Position numbers and translations under genes: made by a program
Notes under the pieces: model-generated
Seen by the model: only the letters and a program-made list of their open reading frames with translations
Database searches by the model: none
What the model was told of the DNA's origin: nothing
Part shown: positions 50,568-59,437 of the stretch, piece after piece
How positions within the stretch are numbered: the first letter of the stretch is position 1
Layout of the letters: each line of letters opens with the position of its first letter
Source: Phascolarctobacterium sp.
Lineage (GTDB): Bacteria; Bacillota; Negativicutes; Acidaminococcales; Acidaminococcaceae
Reading direction: 5' to 3'
DNA: 64,000 bases
Assembly: GCA_030540395.1 (NCBI GenBank)
Contig: JAUNWI010000010.1
Location: 1-64,000 of the forward strand

Positions 50568-52655
50568 TTATTTTTGCATGCCTTTCATCAGCACTGCTTT
50601 TCTAGACAAATTAATGCGACCCTTGTTGTCGATTTCAGTAACCTTAACAACGATTTCGTCGCCTACGGAAACCACATCCTCAACCTTTTCCACATGCTCA
50701 GTGGACAGCTGGGAAATATGTACCAGGCCTTCCTTGCCCGGCAGAATCTCAACAAATGCACCAAAGTTCATCAGACGAGTTACCTTACCGGTGTAAATCT
50801 TGCCCGGTTCAGCTTCAGCGGTGATGCCTTCGATCATTTCAATAGCCTTGTAAGCGGATTCACTGTTTACAGCAGCGATGAAGATGCGACCAGTATCGTC
50901 GATATCAATCTTAGCGCCGGTTTCATCAACAATCTTCTTGATGGTTTTGCCGCCAGGGCCGATAACCTTAGCAATCTTGTCGGGATCAACATGAATGGTG
51001 GTAATCTTGGGAGCATACTTGCTAAGCTCCTTGCGAGGCTCGCTGATGCATTCCATCATCTTGCCCATGATGAACTCACGGCCACGCTTTGCTTGTGCCA
51101 GAGCTTGGGTAAAGATGTCCTTGTTGATGCCGTCAATCTTAATATCCATTTGGATAGCGGTGATACCCTTGTCGGTGCCTGCTACCTTAAAGTCCATATC
51201 GCCCAGAGCATCCTCCAGACCTTGGATATCGGTCAAAATGGTGAAGTATTCGCCATCCTTAACCAGACCCATAGCAACGCCAGCTACAGGAGCCTTAATG
51301 GGCACGCCAGCATCCATCAGGGACAGAGTGCTTGCGCAAACAGAGCCCATGGAGGAGGAACCGTTGGATTCCAGAACCTCGGATACCAGACGAATTGCAT
51401 AGGGGAACTCTTCCTCGGAAGGAATAACGGGCTTCAAAGCACGCTCAGCCAGAGCGCCGTGACCGATTTCGCGACGGCCGGGGCTGCGCAGGGGCTTGGT
51501 TTCGCCTACGGAATAGGGCGGGAAATTATAGTGGTGGATATAGCGTTTGGTTTCTTCTGCACCAAGGCCATCCAGAATTTGTGCTTCACGCAGGGGAGCC
51601 AAAGCCAAAACGTTCAAGATTTGGGTTTGACCACGGGTGAACAGGGAGCTGCCATGAGGACGAGCCAGAAGGCCTACCTCGCAGGATACAGGACGAACCT
51701 CGTCCAATTGACGACCATCCGGACGAATCTTGTCCACAGAAATGGTGCGGCGAACAATCTTCTTCACCAGCTTTTGGGTGATATAAGCAACATCCTTAGC
51801 ATTGTCAGGATATTTCTCCAGGAATACTTCGGCGATTTCTGCCTTTACTTTTGCAACGTTTTCTTCGCGCTCCAGCTTGTTGGCATCCATCAGGGCGTCC
51901 TTCAGCTTTTGAGCACCATATTCTTCAATTTCAGTTACCAATTCAGCAGGAGGAATGTACACGGGTACTTCCATCTTGGTCTTGCCGATTTCAGCAACGA
52001 TTTTTTCTTGGAATTCAACCAATTGCTTGATTACGCCATGGCCAAACCAAATAGCGTCCAGCATGGTTTCTTCGGATACTTCCTTAGCACCGGCTTCAAC
52101 CATCAAAATAGCGTCCTTGGTGCCAGCAACAGCCAGATTCAGCTCGGAAACAGCTGCTTGCTCCACGGTGGGGTTGATGATGAATTCGCCGTTGATAAGG
52201 CCAACGCGTACACCTGCGATGGGGCCTTCAAAGGGAATATCAGAAATGGACAGAGCGCAGGATGCGCCTACCATAGCAGGCATATCGGGAGCGTTGTCCG
52301 GGTCAACGGAAACTGCGGTAGCAACGATTTGTACATCGTTGTGGTAGCCCTCAGGGAACATAGGGCGAATAGGACGGTCAATCAGGCGGCTGGTCAAAAT
52401 GGCCTGCTCGCTGGGACGACCTTCACGTTTAATAAAACCGCCGGGGATTTTGCCCACAGCGTACATCTTTTCTTCAAAATCAACAGTCAAAGGGAAAAAG
52501 TCAACGCCCTCGCGAGGGGTTTTGGTGCCGGTAACGGCAACTACTACGGCGGTGTCGCCATAACGTACTAATACAGCGCCATTAGCTTGTTTTGCAATCT
52601 TGCCGGCTTCAATGGTAAGGGTTCTGCCGCCAAGATCCATGCTGTAACTATGCAT
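50568..52655 (-). CDS. pnp: Polyribonucleotide nucleotidyltransferase (PNPase)
   Basis: About 695 residues with two RNase PH domains ([20 protein letters not shown]; later [25 protein letters not shown]), a central alpha-helical domain, a KH domain ([22 protein letters not shown], split) and a C-terminal S1 domain ([25 protein letters not shown]). It degrades RNA from the 3' end. ATG 52655 is preferred over one six bases earlier because AGGAGG then has nine-base spacing. rpsO, its usual partner, is not beside it. Confidence 0.96.
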   Translation of the reverse strand: MHSYSMDLGGRTLTIEAGKIAKQANGAVLVRYGDTAVVVAVTGTKTPREGVDFFPLTVDFEEKMYAVGKIPGGFIKREGRPSEQAILTSRLIDRPIRPMFPEGYHNDVQIVATAVSVDPDNAPDMPAMVGASCALSISDIPFEGPIAGVRVGLINGEFIINPTVEQAAVSELNLAVAGTKDAILMVEAGAKEVSEETMLDAIWFGHGVIKQLVEFQEKIVAEIGKTKMEVPVYIPPAELVTEIEEYGAQKLKDALMDANKLEREENVAKVKAEIAEVFLEKYPDNAKDVAYITQKLVKKIVRRTISVDKIRPDGRQLDEVRPVSCEVGLLARPHGSSLFTRGQTQILNVLALAPLREAQILDGLGAEETKRYIHHYNFPPYSVGETKPLRSPGRREIGHGALAERALKPVIPSEEEFPYAIRLVSEVLESNGSSSMGSVCASTLSLMDAGVPIKAPVAGVAMGLVKDGEYFTILTDIQGLEDALGDMDFKVAGTDKGITAIQMDIKIDGINKDIFTQALAQAKRGREFIMGKMMECISEPRKELSKYAPKITTIHVDPDKIAKVIGPGGKTIKKIVDETGAKIDIDDTGRIFIAAVNSESAYKAIEMIEGITAEAEPGKIYTGKVTRLMNFGAFVEILPGKEGLVHISQLSTEHVEKVEDVVSVGDEIVVKVTEIDNKGRINLSRKAVLMKGMQK

Positions 52656-52749
52656 ATTCATATGCCTCCTCTTCTATTTTCACACATCGTGCATCAAGTA
52701 TATATTCTACACGATTTTCACGAATTCTGCTAGTGTTTTTTCTATTTTT

Positions 52750-53163
52750 TTACATAAATAGTCTAAGTATAAACACCACCACAGCGCCAATAGCTGCAAA
52801 AACGATAAAGGTGGGCAATAAAAAGAAGAATAGGGCCAAAATGCCGCCTAAAATCAATAAGGTCATCAAAATACTACTGCCACAGCCAAAGGTGTGCACC
52901 TTGATTCCGGGAGCCTGTTGACGCTGTTGGCTCTGTTCATAGCTCTGACCTTGGCGATAGCCGCCTTGCTCATATCCACTGCCCTGCTCACCGGACACAT
53001 TCTTATTGTCCACAGTGCTGCCATCCTCTTCTATGGTGACACCCTCAAAGGTGTCCCTCTCATCGGGAGTCAGCACCTGGGCATCCACTTCAAAGCGATA
53101 GTGGCAATAAGGACATTCCAAAACGCCCTTGTCCACCTCGCGGCCACAAAATCCACATTTCAT
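52750..53163 (-). CDS. Zinc-ribbon membrane protein of unknown function
   Basis: A 137-residue protein with an N-terminal zinc ribbon (CGFCGREV...CPYCHY: Cys 3, 6, 17, 20), a polar Gln/Gly/Tyr-rich linker (about 60-85) and two adjacent hydrophobic helices at the C-terminus (about 96-136). The ribbon would face the cytoplasm. It lies 18 bases after the 515-residue unknown gene, probably in one transcript with larC. No family function is assigned. Confidence 0.7.
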   Translation of the reverse strand: MKCGFCGREVDKGVLECPYCHYRFEVDAQVLTPDERDTFEGVTIEEDGSTVDNKNVSGEQGSGYEQGGYRQGQSYEQSQQRQQAPGIKVHTFGCGSSILMTLLILGGILALFFFLLPTFIVFAAIGAVVVFILRLFM

Positions 53164-53180
53164 AGGTAATCTCCTCTTGG

Positions 53181-54728
53181 CTACATCAGTAGCATCATCA
53201 AGAGCCCTTCCTCGTTGATGTAACGAGGGTCATGGGGCTCCAATAAAAGCTTATCTACAATTTCAGCAGTTGTTCGATTAATGGTGCTCACGGGTACACC
53301 ATTACACATGGTAGAAATATGCTCCGGCTTGTAATTATACACACCGTTAGCCTGCACAAAGCAATTGATAACACCGGCAGCCCAAATCTCCGGTCTACGA
53401 ATGGCATCCACATTCTTTCCTGAAATGGCCACATAGTCACACCACAGCTGCTCTGCCAGCTCAATATCAAAGGCACTAAAGGCGTAAGGCTGCATGGCAT
53501 ACCACAGCTCATCGCTGACTGCATCCTTCAGTCTGGGGGCAGGACGATAATGCTGGTGCATGGTGGTCTCGTTAAAGCCATCCAGCTTCACATAAGCAGA
53601 ATAAATCAAGGACATGTGGCGCACAAACATGGGATAGCGCTTAATAAAGTCCCCCCAGTCAAAGGGCCCCTGCTCTCTAATGCTCACCCAATCCTTGGCC
53701 TGCTTCATCACCTTGACAAAGCGCTTGAAGGAGCTTTTGGGGATTTGCATACCCCTAAGGCAGTTCATCACCATGGTTTGGTTGTAGAAGATATGCCCCA
53801 TAAAGACAACATTTTCCGTCTTGACATCATCGTCAAAGGGCAGCATGAGCATGTAATCCTCGCCTGTAAAAACATTCACACAGCTAAACAAGCCGTCCTC
53901 TGTCCTACCCTGCACGCTAAAAAAGACCAGCTCCGCCTTGAGCAGCTCCAGGAGCACATCACGACTCACCTTGCCATATTGGCTAAAGCCAATTTCGGAA
54001 ACACTGTCGTAAAAATGCTGCAGCGGGGACTTATCGTTACGAATCATGCGATAGTCGAACAGAAAATAGTCCCAAAAGCATTGGGCATACTCCTCGCTGC
54101 CCGGCTTTTCCTGAGCCACGCCAGTCATCAAAATACCGGCGTATAAAAAGGTGGCCCGCTCGATATCCTTTTTGTATTTTCTATCTTCAAAGAAGGTACG
54201 CAGTGCCTGCAAAAGGTTATCCAGGCGCTCACCAATGTTCAAAAAAACCTTGGCCGGCAAATCAGGGGTGGAGTAAACATTATAGCGCTCAAAGCGCGGA
54301 AAGAAATGCCCATCCTTGTCCAGCATCTGCACCTGACCATTCACCAACAGCTTTGCCTTGGCCTCAGCAGGCGCGCTGGCATTAGTAATAATCCGCTTAT
54401 TTTTTAAATGAGCATACAGCTCAATCATGGTGTCTAAAAAAGAAGCAACCTCCTCAGGAGTGACAAAAAAATCGGACACATTCCGGGCGCACCAGCCCAC
54501 ACAATCAATAAAGTCCTCCTTAGACATATCCCCTAAAAAGTTGTCGGAATTGCCAAGGAAAATACACAAAACAGTAATGTGGTCCCAAGCCCGCAGCAGC
54601 TCTTCCTCTGTAGCACCCTGCCATAGCTTGGTCCGCAAAAAGTTTTCCACATAGCTTTGCTGCAGAACCGTATTCCATTCCTCATCCTGGGCATAGAAGT
54701 CCGCAACATAGTCAAAAATATTATCCAT
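53181..54728 (-). CDS. Unknown 515-residue cytoplasmic protein cotranscribed with larC
   Basis: No family recognised. The protein has no signal or membrane segments, is rich in aromatic and acidic residues, and is mostly helical by pattern (MDNIFDYVADFYAQDEEWN; later AKDWVSIREQGPFDWGDFIKR). Its C-terminus (HISTMCNGVPVSTINRTTAE) looks like a helix-turn-helix, followed by HDPRYINEEG, slightly similar to C-terminal segments of some SEC-C/DUF6398 proteins. Start ATG 54728 is chosen because GGAG precedes it; an ATG four codons earlier overlaps the larC stop (TAATG). That coupling suggests a link with the Lar system, but this is inference. Confidence 0.75.
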   Translation of the reverse strand: MDNIFDYVADFYAQDEEWNTVLQQSYVENFLRTKLWQGATEEELLRAWDHITVLCIFLGNSDNFLGDMSKEDFIDCVGWCARNVSDFFVTPEEVASFLDTMIELYAHLKNKRIITNASAPAEAKAKLLVNGQVQMLDKDGHFFPRFERYNVYSTPDLPAKVFLNIGERLDNLLQALRTFFEDRKYKKDIERATFLYAGILMTGVAQEKPGSEEYAQCFWDYFLFDYRMIRNDKSPLQHFYDSVSEIGFSQYGKVSRDVLLELLKAELVFFSVQGRTEDGLFSCVNVFTGEDYMLMLPFDDDVKTENVVFMGHIFYNQTMVMNCLRGMQIPKSSFKRFVKVMKQAKDWVSIREQGPFDWGDFIKRYPMFVRHMSLIYSAYVKLDGFNETTMHQHYRPAPRLKDAVSDELWYAMQPYAFSAFDIELAEQLWCDYVAISGKNVDAIRRPEIWAAGVINCFVQANGVYNYKPEHISTMCNGVPVSTINRTTAEIVDKLLLEPHDPRYINEEGLLMMLLM

Positions 54729-54739
54729 CGTTTTCTCCA

Positions 54740-56194
54740 TTAGGTGAAATTAGCGTCCACCTCGCGATATACCTCCTGCAAAGGCACATTATGCTCTTTG
54801 GCAGCAGCGGCGGCGCTTTCAAATTCCACCGCATAACGCTCGCCAGCAGGAGCCTCGCAAACCTTCACCCTGATGGGGCCATACATGGTGTTGACCTCCT
54901 CCTCATGGCGGGCTAAATAGCTGCGCTCAATCATTTGACGACGAACACCCAAAGTAGAGGTTTCGTTATAAATAATTTCTTCCATGGCTGCCACCAGCTC
55001 AGGCTTGCACAGCACCTGCAATTGATATGCAGGACGATTCTTTTTCATGTAAATAGGTATATAGCATACGTCCAGGGCCCCTGCATTCAAGAGCAAATCC
55101 ATAACGTAGCCAAGAGCTTCACCACTGATATCATCAAGATTGGTTTCCAATTTATAAATTTTTTCAACAGAAACAGCAGCAACAGACACGTCAAAATTAA
55201 TAATATACCCACGCAAAACGCTGGGAATAGCATAGGTACGCTTACCTGCGCCCAAGCCCTGCGCTACAATTTGGTATTGCTCGGACACCTCGCCCACGCG
55301 CAAAGCAGCCACAACGGCAGCACCGGTGGGAGTTACAAATTCGCCCTCCACAGGCATAATCTTTAGCGGAAGATTGTACTTTTTAACAATATTGGCGGTG
55401 GCAGGCACGGGAATGGGCAAAATGCCGTGCTGGCAACGCACGGTGCCACTGCCCTCGCACAGCTCCCCAGTATACAGGCCCTCCACATTCAGGCTATCGT
55501 AGCACACAGCAATAGCAATAATATCCACAATAGAATCCAGTGCACCCACCTCGTGGAAATGCACCTCATCCTTGGGCACGCCATGGGCCTCGCCCTCGGC
55601 CTCGGCCAAAATATCAAAAATCTTCAGGGCAATGGCTCTGGCATTTTCAGTCATCTGCACCTGATTAATAATCTCTACTATATCCTTAAGGTTGCGGTGC
55701 TCATGGTGATGCTCATGCTCTTCAGCATCAGCTTGATAGTCATGATTAGTCAAAATATGGGGCTTATGAGCCTGTAAAAACTCATGACCCAGCTGCACCT
55801 CATGCTCATGCATATAATCATGCTCACTGTAATAACCATCATGATATGCGCTCTCGTTACCATGGTCCAGCAAATGCTCGTTTTCCGGCATATGGCTGGG
55901 CAGCACATGGTCATGGCAATGCTCCTCATGCTCATGGTCGTGCTCATCAGCATCCCCATGCAAATATTCCATATCATGGTCATGATTGTCGTGCTCACCA
56001 TCTAAAATAACATTAAAGTCACAGCAGTCAAGACCACCCTTATTTACGCGACTAATTTCATACATAAAGCCCTTGGCAGGAATGCTCAAAAGCGCTTTAT
56101 CCAAGGCCTTTTTATCTGCTCCCATATCCAGCATAGCAGCAACCAGCATATCGCCGCTAATACCAGCCTTACATTCTAAAAACAACGAACGCAT
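54740..56194 (-). CDS. larC: Nickel-pincer cofactor biosynthesis protein LarC with His-rich insert
   Basis: A 484-residue LarC (DUF111) protein, continuous, unlike the frameshifted larC1/larC2 of some lactobacilli. Start MRSLFLECKAGISGDMLVAA; later GAVDSIVDIIAIAV-like (ALDSIVDIIAIAVCYDSL), TPTGAAVVAAL, and LETNLDDISGEALGYVMDLL. Residues about 66-166 hold some 26 histidines with many Asp/Glu, a large metal-binding loop. LarC inserts nickel into the pincer cofactor used by lactate racemase and related enzymes. ATG 56194 follows AAGGGG. LarB is encoded just upstream; LarE and LarA are not in the window. Confidence 0.9.
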   Translation of the reverse strand: MRSLFLECKAGISGDMLVAAMLDMGADKKALDKALLSIPAKGFMYEISRVNKGGLDCCDFNVILDGEHDNHDHDMEYLHGDADEHDHEHEEHCHDHVLPSHMPENEHLLDHGNESAYHDGYYSEHDYMHEHEVQLGHEFLQAHKPHILTNHDYQADAEEHEHHHEHRNLKDIVEIINQVQMTENARAIALKIFDILAEAEGEAHGVPKDEVHFHEVGALDSIVDIIAIAVCYDSLNVEGLYTGELCEGSGTVRCQHGILPIPVPATANIVKKYNLPLKIMPVEGEFVTPTGAAVVAALRVGEVSEQYQIVAQGLGAGKRTYAIPSVLRGYIINFDVSVAAVSVEKIYKLETNLDDISGEALGYVMDLLLNAGALDVCYIPIYMKKNRPAYQLQVLCKPELVAAMEEIIYNETSTLGVRRQMIERSYLARHEEEVNTMYGPIRVKVCEAPAGERYAVEFESAAAAAKEHNVPLQEVYREVDANFT

Positions 56195-56230
56195 AATATA
56201 CACTTCCCCTTCTATCATAGTTGTACTTAG

Positions 56231-56402
56231 TTATATGGTAACAGTTTGGGAGCTGTGATTTTTAGCAAATGAGTGGTTGGTACAATAGAAGCAAGCGTTT
56301 CGAAAACCTAAAGCTTTCTGCGAACAGATTGGACACCGAAGCTTCGTGATTGTACCCCACGAAATTTGCGTTAAGAAAATCACTGCGAGCAAACTGTTAC
56401 CT
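56231..56402 (-). repeat. Family B repeat, short copy, encoding a Cys4 peptide
   Basis: Matches 18610-18870 without its extra segment. Constant inner ends are GTGATTTT and AAAATCAC; the outer arms GGTAACAGTTTG and CAAACTGTTACC form a perfect 12-bp inversion different from the other copy. On the minus strand a frame from TTG 56392 to TAA 56231 contains TQISWGTITKLRCPICS and NACFYCTNHSFAKNHSS. Relative to the other copy several changes are synonymous. There is no ribosome site. It lies between larB and larC. Confidence 0.7.
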
Positions 56403-56417
56403 TATTACTAATACTAT

Positions 56418-57167
56418 TTAATTTTTCTTTGTTGCTAACCTATTAATTTGTGTGGCAATGTAGCCAGCGCCATAACCGTTGTCGATATTTACCACCGATA
56501 CACAGTTGGCGCAGGAATTGATCATTGTTAAGAGCGCTGACACTCCATGGAAGCTAGCCCCGTAGCCCACGCTCGTGGGCACCGCAATAACGGGATTACG
56601 CACCAGTCCCCCAATCACACTGGCCAAAGCTCCCTCCATGCCTGCCACCGCAACTATACAATTGGCCTGCTGTAATGCCTCCAGCTTCGCTACGAGGCGA
56701 TGCAGGCCGCTGACGCCAACGTCATAATGACGTTCCACCTTGGCGCCAAAAAACTCTGCCGTCTGGGCCGCTTCCTCGGCCACGGGCACGTCCGCCGTGC
56801 CCGCCGTACACACGGCAATTAAACCCTCGTGACGCTTATCGATTTTTTCCAGCTTCAGCGTTTTCGCCAAGGGTGAATACACAATATTGGGCACTACCTG
56901 GCGCACCAGCTCCGCCTGTTCAGGCGTCGCCCGGGTACCAAAAACCTCGCCCTGCTCTGCCACAAGGCGCATGTAAATCGCCTGCAAATAGGCATCGGGC
57001 TTGTTAGGACAATAAACCACCTCAGGAAAGCCGGAGCGAATCTCTCTATAAGTGTCCAATTTGGCATAGCCCATATCCTCGAAGGCCTTGCGGCTAAAAT
57101 AACGCTCCGCCTCCTCTATGGAAAGGCTGCCATTTTTGACACCCTCTAATACAGACTTAGAGTCCAC
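56418..57167 (-). CDS. larB: Nickel-pincer cofactor biosynthesis protein LarB
   Basis: A 249-residue LarB with the AIR-carboxylase-like fold: GFPEVVYCPNKP, GLIAVCTAGTADVPVAEEAA, YDVGVSGLHRLV, VAVAGMEGALASVIGGLV, AVPTSVGYGASFHGVSALLTM and NIDNGYGAGYIA. It carboxylates and hydrolyses nicotinic acid adenine dinucleotide, the first step toward the nickel-pincer cofactor. The downstream larC gene is separated by a family B repeat. AGGAAG precedes ATG 57167. Confidence 0.93.
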   Translation of the reverse strand: MDSKSVLEGVKNGSLSIEEAERYFSRKAFEDMGYAKLDTYREIRSGFPEVVYCPNKPDAYLQAIYMRLVAEQGEVFGTRATPEQAELVRQVVPNIVYSPLAKTLKLEKIDKRHEGLIAVCTAGTADVPVAEEAAQTAEFFGAKVERHYDVGVSGLHRLVAKLEALQQANCIVAVAGMEGALASVIGGLVRNPVIAVPTSVGYGASFHGVSALLTMINSCANCVSVVNIDNGYGAGYIATQINRLATKKN

Positions 57168-57191
57168 TTTACTTCCTCCCTTTATAGGAAA

Positions 57192-57219
57192 GACTTAGTC
57201 CGAAAAAACGGACTAAGTC
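57192..57219 (-). terminator. Hairpin after thrC
   Basis: GACTTAGTCCG pairs perfectly with CGGACTAAGTC across a six-base loop, followed by only TTTCC. It lies 30 bases past the thrC stop and 25 before larB; with the weak U-tract some transcription may continue into larB. Confidence 0.65.
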
Positions 57220-57248
57220 TCAAAATATTCTATTTAATTTTTGCCGAC

Positions 57249-58739
57249 CTACAGCAAATTCTTCACCACAGCCAGCTCCATCTTGTCGGACGGAATAACC
57301 TCGTTGTGCAGCACGGGCAGCTCCTGCAAGGCCAGCATCCGGGGCGGAATTTCCACGCCGGTCTGCTTGTTCAGCTCTGCCAAATTAGCAAAGGGATCTG
57401 CGCCTGCCGGCTGAGCATCCTCCAAGGCATCCAGCACACTATCAGCAAATTTATAGGGGCTGGCAGTGGAAAGCACGATGGAATAGGTCTCATCACTGGT
57501 CAGGAAACGATATTTTTCCAAGGCACGCCAAGCCACCGCAGTATGGGTATCCATCAAATACTTGTAGTCACCATAAATGCGACCAATGGCTTCCTTGGTC
57601 TCCAGCTCGTCCACCCACGCGCCAAAGAATTCACTTTGCACGCGCTTTAAAATATCATTATCGATTTGGTACACACCCTCGGTGTTCAGGCGCTTCATAT
57701 AGCCTGCCACCAGATTGGCATCCTCGTCGGTCACATTATAGAGCAGGCGCTCCAAATTGCTGGACACAAGGATATCCATGGAGGGAGAAATAGTCTTAAA
57801 GAATTCACGGCGTTTGTCATAGGTGCCGGAATTGATAAAGTCAGTCAGTACTTTGTTGCTATTGGAGGCACACAGCAAACGCTCCACGGGCAGACCCATG
57901 AGCTTAGCATAATAACCTGCCAAAATGTCACCAAAATTGCCAGTAGGAACAACAAAGTTTACCTTGTCGCCAAACTGAATATTGCCTGCGCACACCGCAT
58001 CCACATAGGCGCTAAAGTAATACACGATTTGCGGCACAAGACGACCCCAGTTAATGGAGTTAGCAGAGGAAAAAGTAAAGCCATTTTTGGCCAGCTCGTC
58101 ACTGAGCACCTTGTTGCCAAAAATTTCCTTTACGCCCCGTTGGGCATCATCAAAATTACCTTCGATGCCAAAAACGGTCACGTTCTTGCCCATTTGGGTA
58201 ATCATCTGACGCTTTTGGATATCGCTGACGCCCTCGCTGGGATAGAAAACGATGATTTGGGTACCTTCCACATCAGCAAAGCCTTCCAAGGCAGCCTTGC
58301 CCGTATCGCCGGAGGTAGCCACCAAAATAACCACCTTATTGGTTTCGCCGGTTTTTTTCATGGAGCGGGTCAAAAGGTGGGGCAATAATTGCAGTGCCAT
58401 ATCCTTAAAGGCGGAGGTGGGACCATGCCACAGCTCCAGCACAGCAGTATTATCATTCACCTGCACCAAGGGCACAGGATTGTCACCAAATTTATCCTTG
58501 GCATAGGCAGCATTCACGCACTCGCGCAATTCTTCCTCACTGAAATCAGTGAGATATTGCAACAGCACATCCACAGCTCTTTCAGTATAAGGCTTTTTCC
58601 CCATAGCCTTAATATCGCTGGGGCGCATAGTGGGAATGCGTTGGGGCACGAACAGACCGCCGTCATCAGCCAAACCACGGGTAATTGCATGAGCGGAGCT
58701 CATTAAATCAGTTTTCCCTCTTGTACTAACATATAACAT
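57249..58739 (-). CDS. thrC: Threonine synthase
   Basis: A 496-residue PLP enzyme of the longer threonine synthase class: MLYVSTRGKTDLMSSAHAI at the start, LADDGGLFVPQRIP, LELWHGPTSAFKDMALQLLP with the PLP-binding Lys, ILVATSGDTGKAALEGF, and VVPTGNFGDILAGYYAKLMG. It makes threonine from phosphohomoserine. The ATG 58739 start fits the family exactly. It is a single gene with its own promoter; other thr genes are not nearby. Confidence 0.95.
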   Translation of the reverse strand: MLYVSTRGKTDLMSSAHAITRGLADDGGLFVPQRIPTMRPSDIKAMGKKPYTERAVDVLLQYLTDFSEEELRECVNAAYAKDKFGDNPVPLVQVNDNTAVLELWHGPTSAFKDMALQLLPHLLTRSMKKTGETNKVVILVATSGDTGKAALEGFADVEGTQIIVFYPSEGVSDIQKRQMITQMGKNVTVFGIEGNFDDAQRGVKEIFGNKVLSDELAKNGFTFSSANSINWGRLVPQIVYYFSAYVDAVCAGNIQFGDKVNFVVPTGNFGDILAGYYAKLMGLPVERLLCASNSNKVLTDFINSGTYDKRREFFKTISPSMDILVSSNLERLLYNVTDEDANLVAGYMKRLNTEGVYQIDNDILKRVQSEFFGAWVDELETKEAIGRIYGDYKYLMDTHTAVAWRALEKYRFLTSDETYSIVLSTASPYKFADSVLDALEDAQPAGADPFANLAELNKQTGVEIPPRMLALQELPVLHNEVIPSDKMELAVVKNLL

Positions 58740-58815
58740 TACAAAAACCTACTTTCCTCTGACATTTGTGACTATCTATTTCTCTAATAGGCATGTATTT
58801 ACAATTTACATACCA

Positions 58816-58844
58816 ATTTTATCACATATTATCCGCTACTACAA
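58816..58844 (-). promoter_or_regulatory. Promoter of thrC
   Basis: TTGTAG (58839-58844), a 17-bp spacer and TAAAAT (58816-58821) on the minus strand, about 75 bases before thrC and directly after the ybaK stop. Confidence 0.6.
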
Positions 58845-58848
58845 GACT

Positions 58849-59331
58849 TTACACAAAAATCAAGGGTGCAACGGTGGCATTTGTTGCTTTTTGTAAATCC
58901 TTTGGCGCTGCCACAATCTGCATGCCCCTCTGCCCCGCACTGATGGCAATCTCAGGCCAATTATTGCTGGAGGCATCCATATACACGGGGTAGTTCTTTT
59001 TCGCACCCAAGGGAGAGCAACCGCCACGAATATAGCCTGTCAAGGGAAGCACTTCCTTCAAAGCCACCAGCTCTGCCCGCTTATTGCCGCTAACCTTAGC
59101 CAGTGCCTTCAAATCCAGCTCCCCATCCCCGGGAATGACGGCAAACATGACGCCATTTTTGTCACCGCGCACGCACAAGGTTTTGAAAACCTGGGCCGGA
59201 GGCATGCCCACCTCCTGAGCCACATGAATCGCATCCAGATGCTCCTCATCCACAGGATACTCCACCAATTTGTATTCTATCTTCAGCTCATCCAGCTTAC
59301 GTGCTGCATTAGTTTTTTTGTTATGTTTCAA
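58849..59331 (-). CDS. ybaK: Cys-tRNA(Pro) deacylase, YbaK/EbsC family
   Basis: A 160-residue editing-domain protein: NAARKLDELKIEYKLVEYPVD, PPAQVFKTLCVRG, FAVIPGDGELDLKALAKVSG with the catalytic Lys-region, TGYIRGGCSPLGAKKNYPVY and ISAGQRGMQIV. It hydrolyses mischarged Cys-tRNA(Pro). The start is a TTG at 59331, chosen because AAGGAGG lies eight bases upstream and the N-terminus fits the family. Divergent from nadE. Confidence 0.92.
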   Translation of the reverse strand: MKHNKKTNAARKLDELKIEYKLVEYPVDEEHLDAIHVAQEVGMPPAQVFKTLCVRGDKNGVMFAVIPGDGELDLKALAKVSGNKRAELVALKEVLPLTGYIRGGCSPLGAKKNYPVYMDASSNNWPEIAISAGQRGMQIVAAPKDLQKATNATVAPLIFV

Positions 59332-59371
59332 CGGGAAACCCTCCTTAACACTAGAGAAATTGTTGCTACTC

Positions 59372-59380
59372 TGCTATAAT
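59372..59380 (+). promoter_or_regulatory. Extended -10 promoter element of nadE
   Basis: TGCTATAAT is a perfect extended -10 about 60 bases before the nadE start; no good -35 lies 17 bp upstream. It could drive nadE and the NTF2/PAS cassette. Confidence 0.5.
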
Positions 59381-59437
59381 AGCACTAGATATACCCTAAA
59401 TGCAAATATTTTTGGGAAAAAGCGGAAGGTAAGCAAA

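Noticed and set aside
50460-52571. 703-codon plus-strand frame antisense to pnp
   Set aside because: It mirrors the PNPase gene; no ribosome site or family pattern, and its 5' part runs through a repeat.
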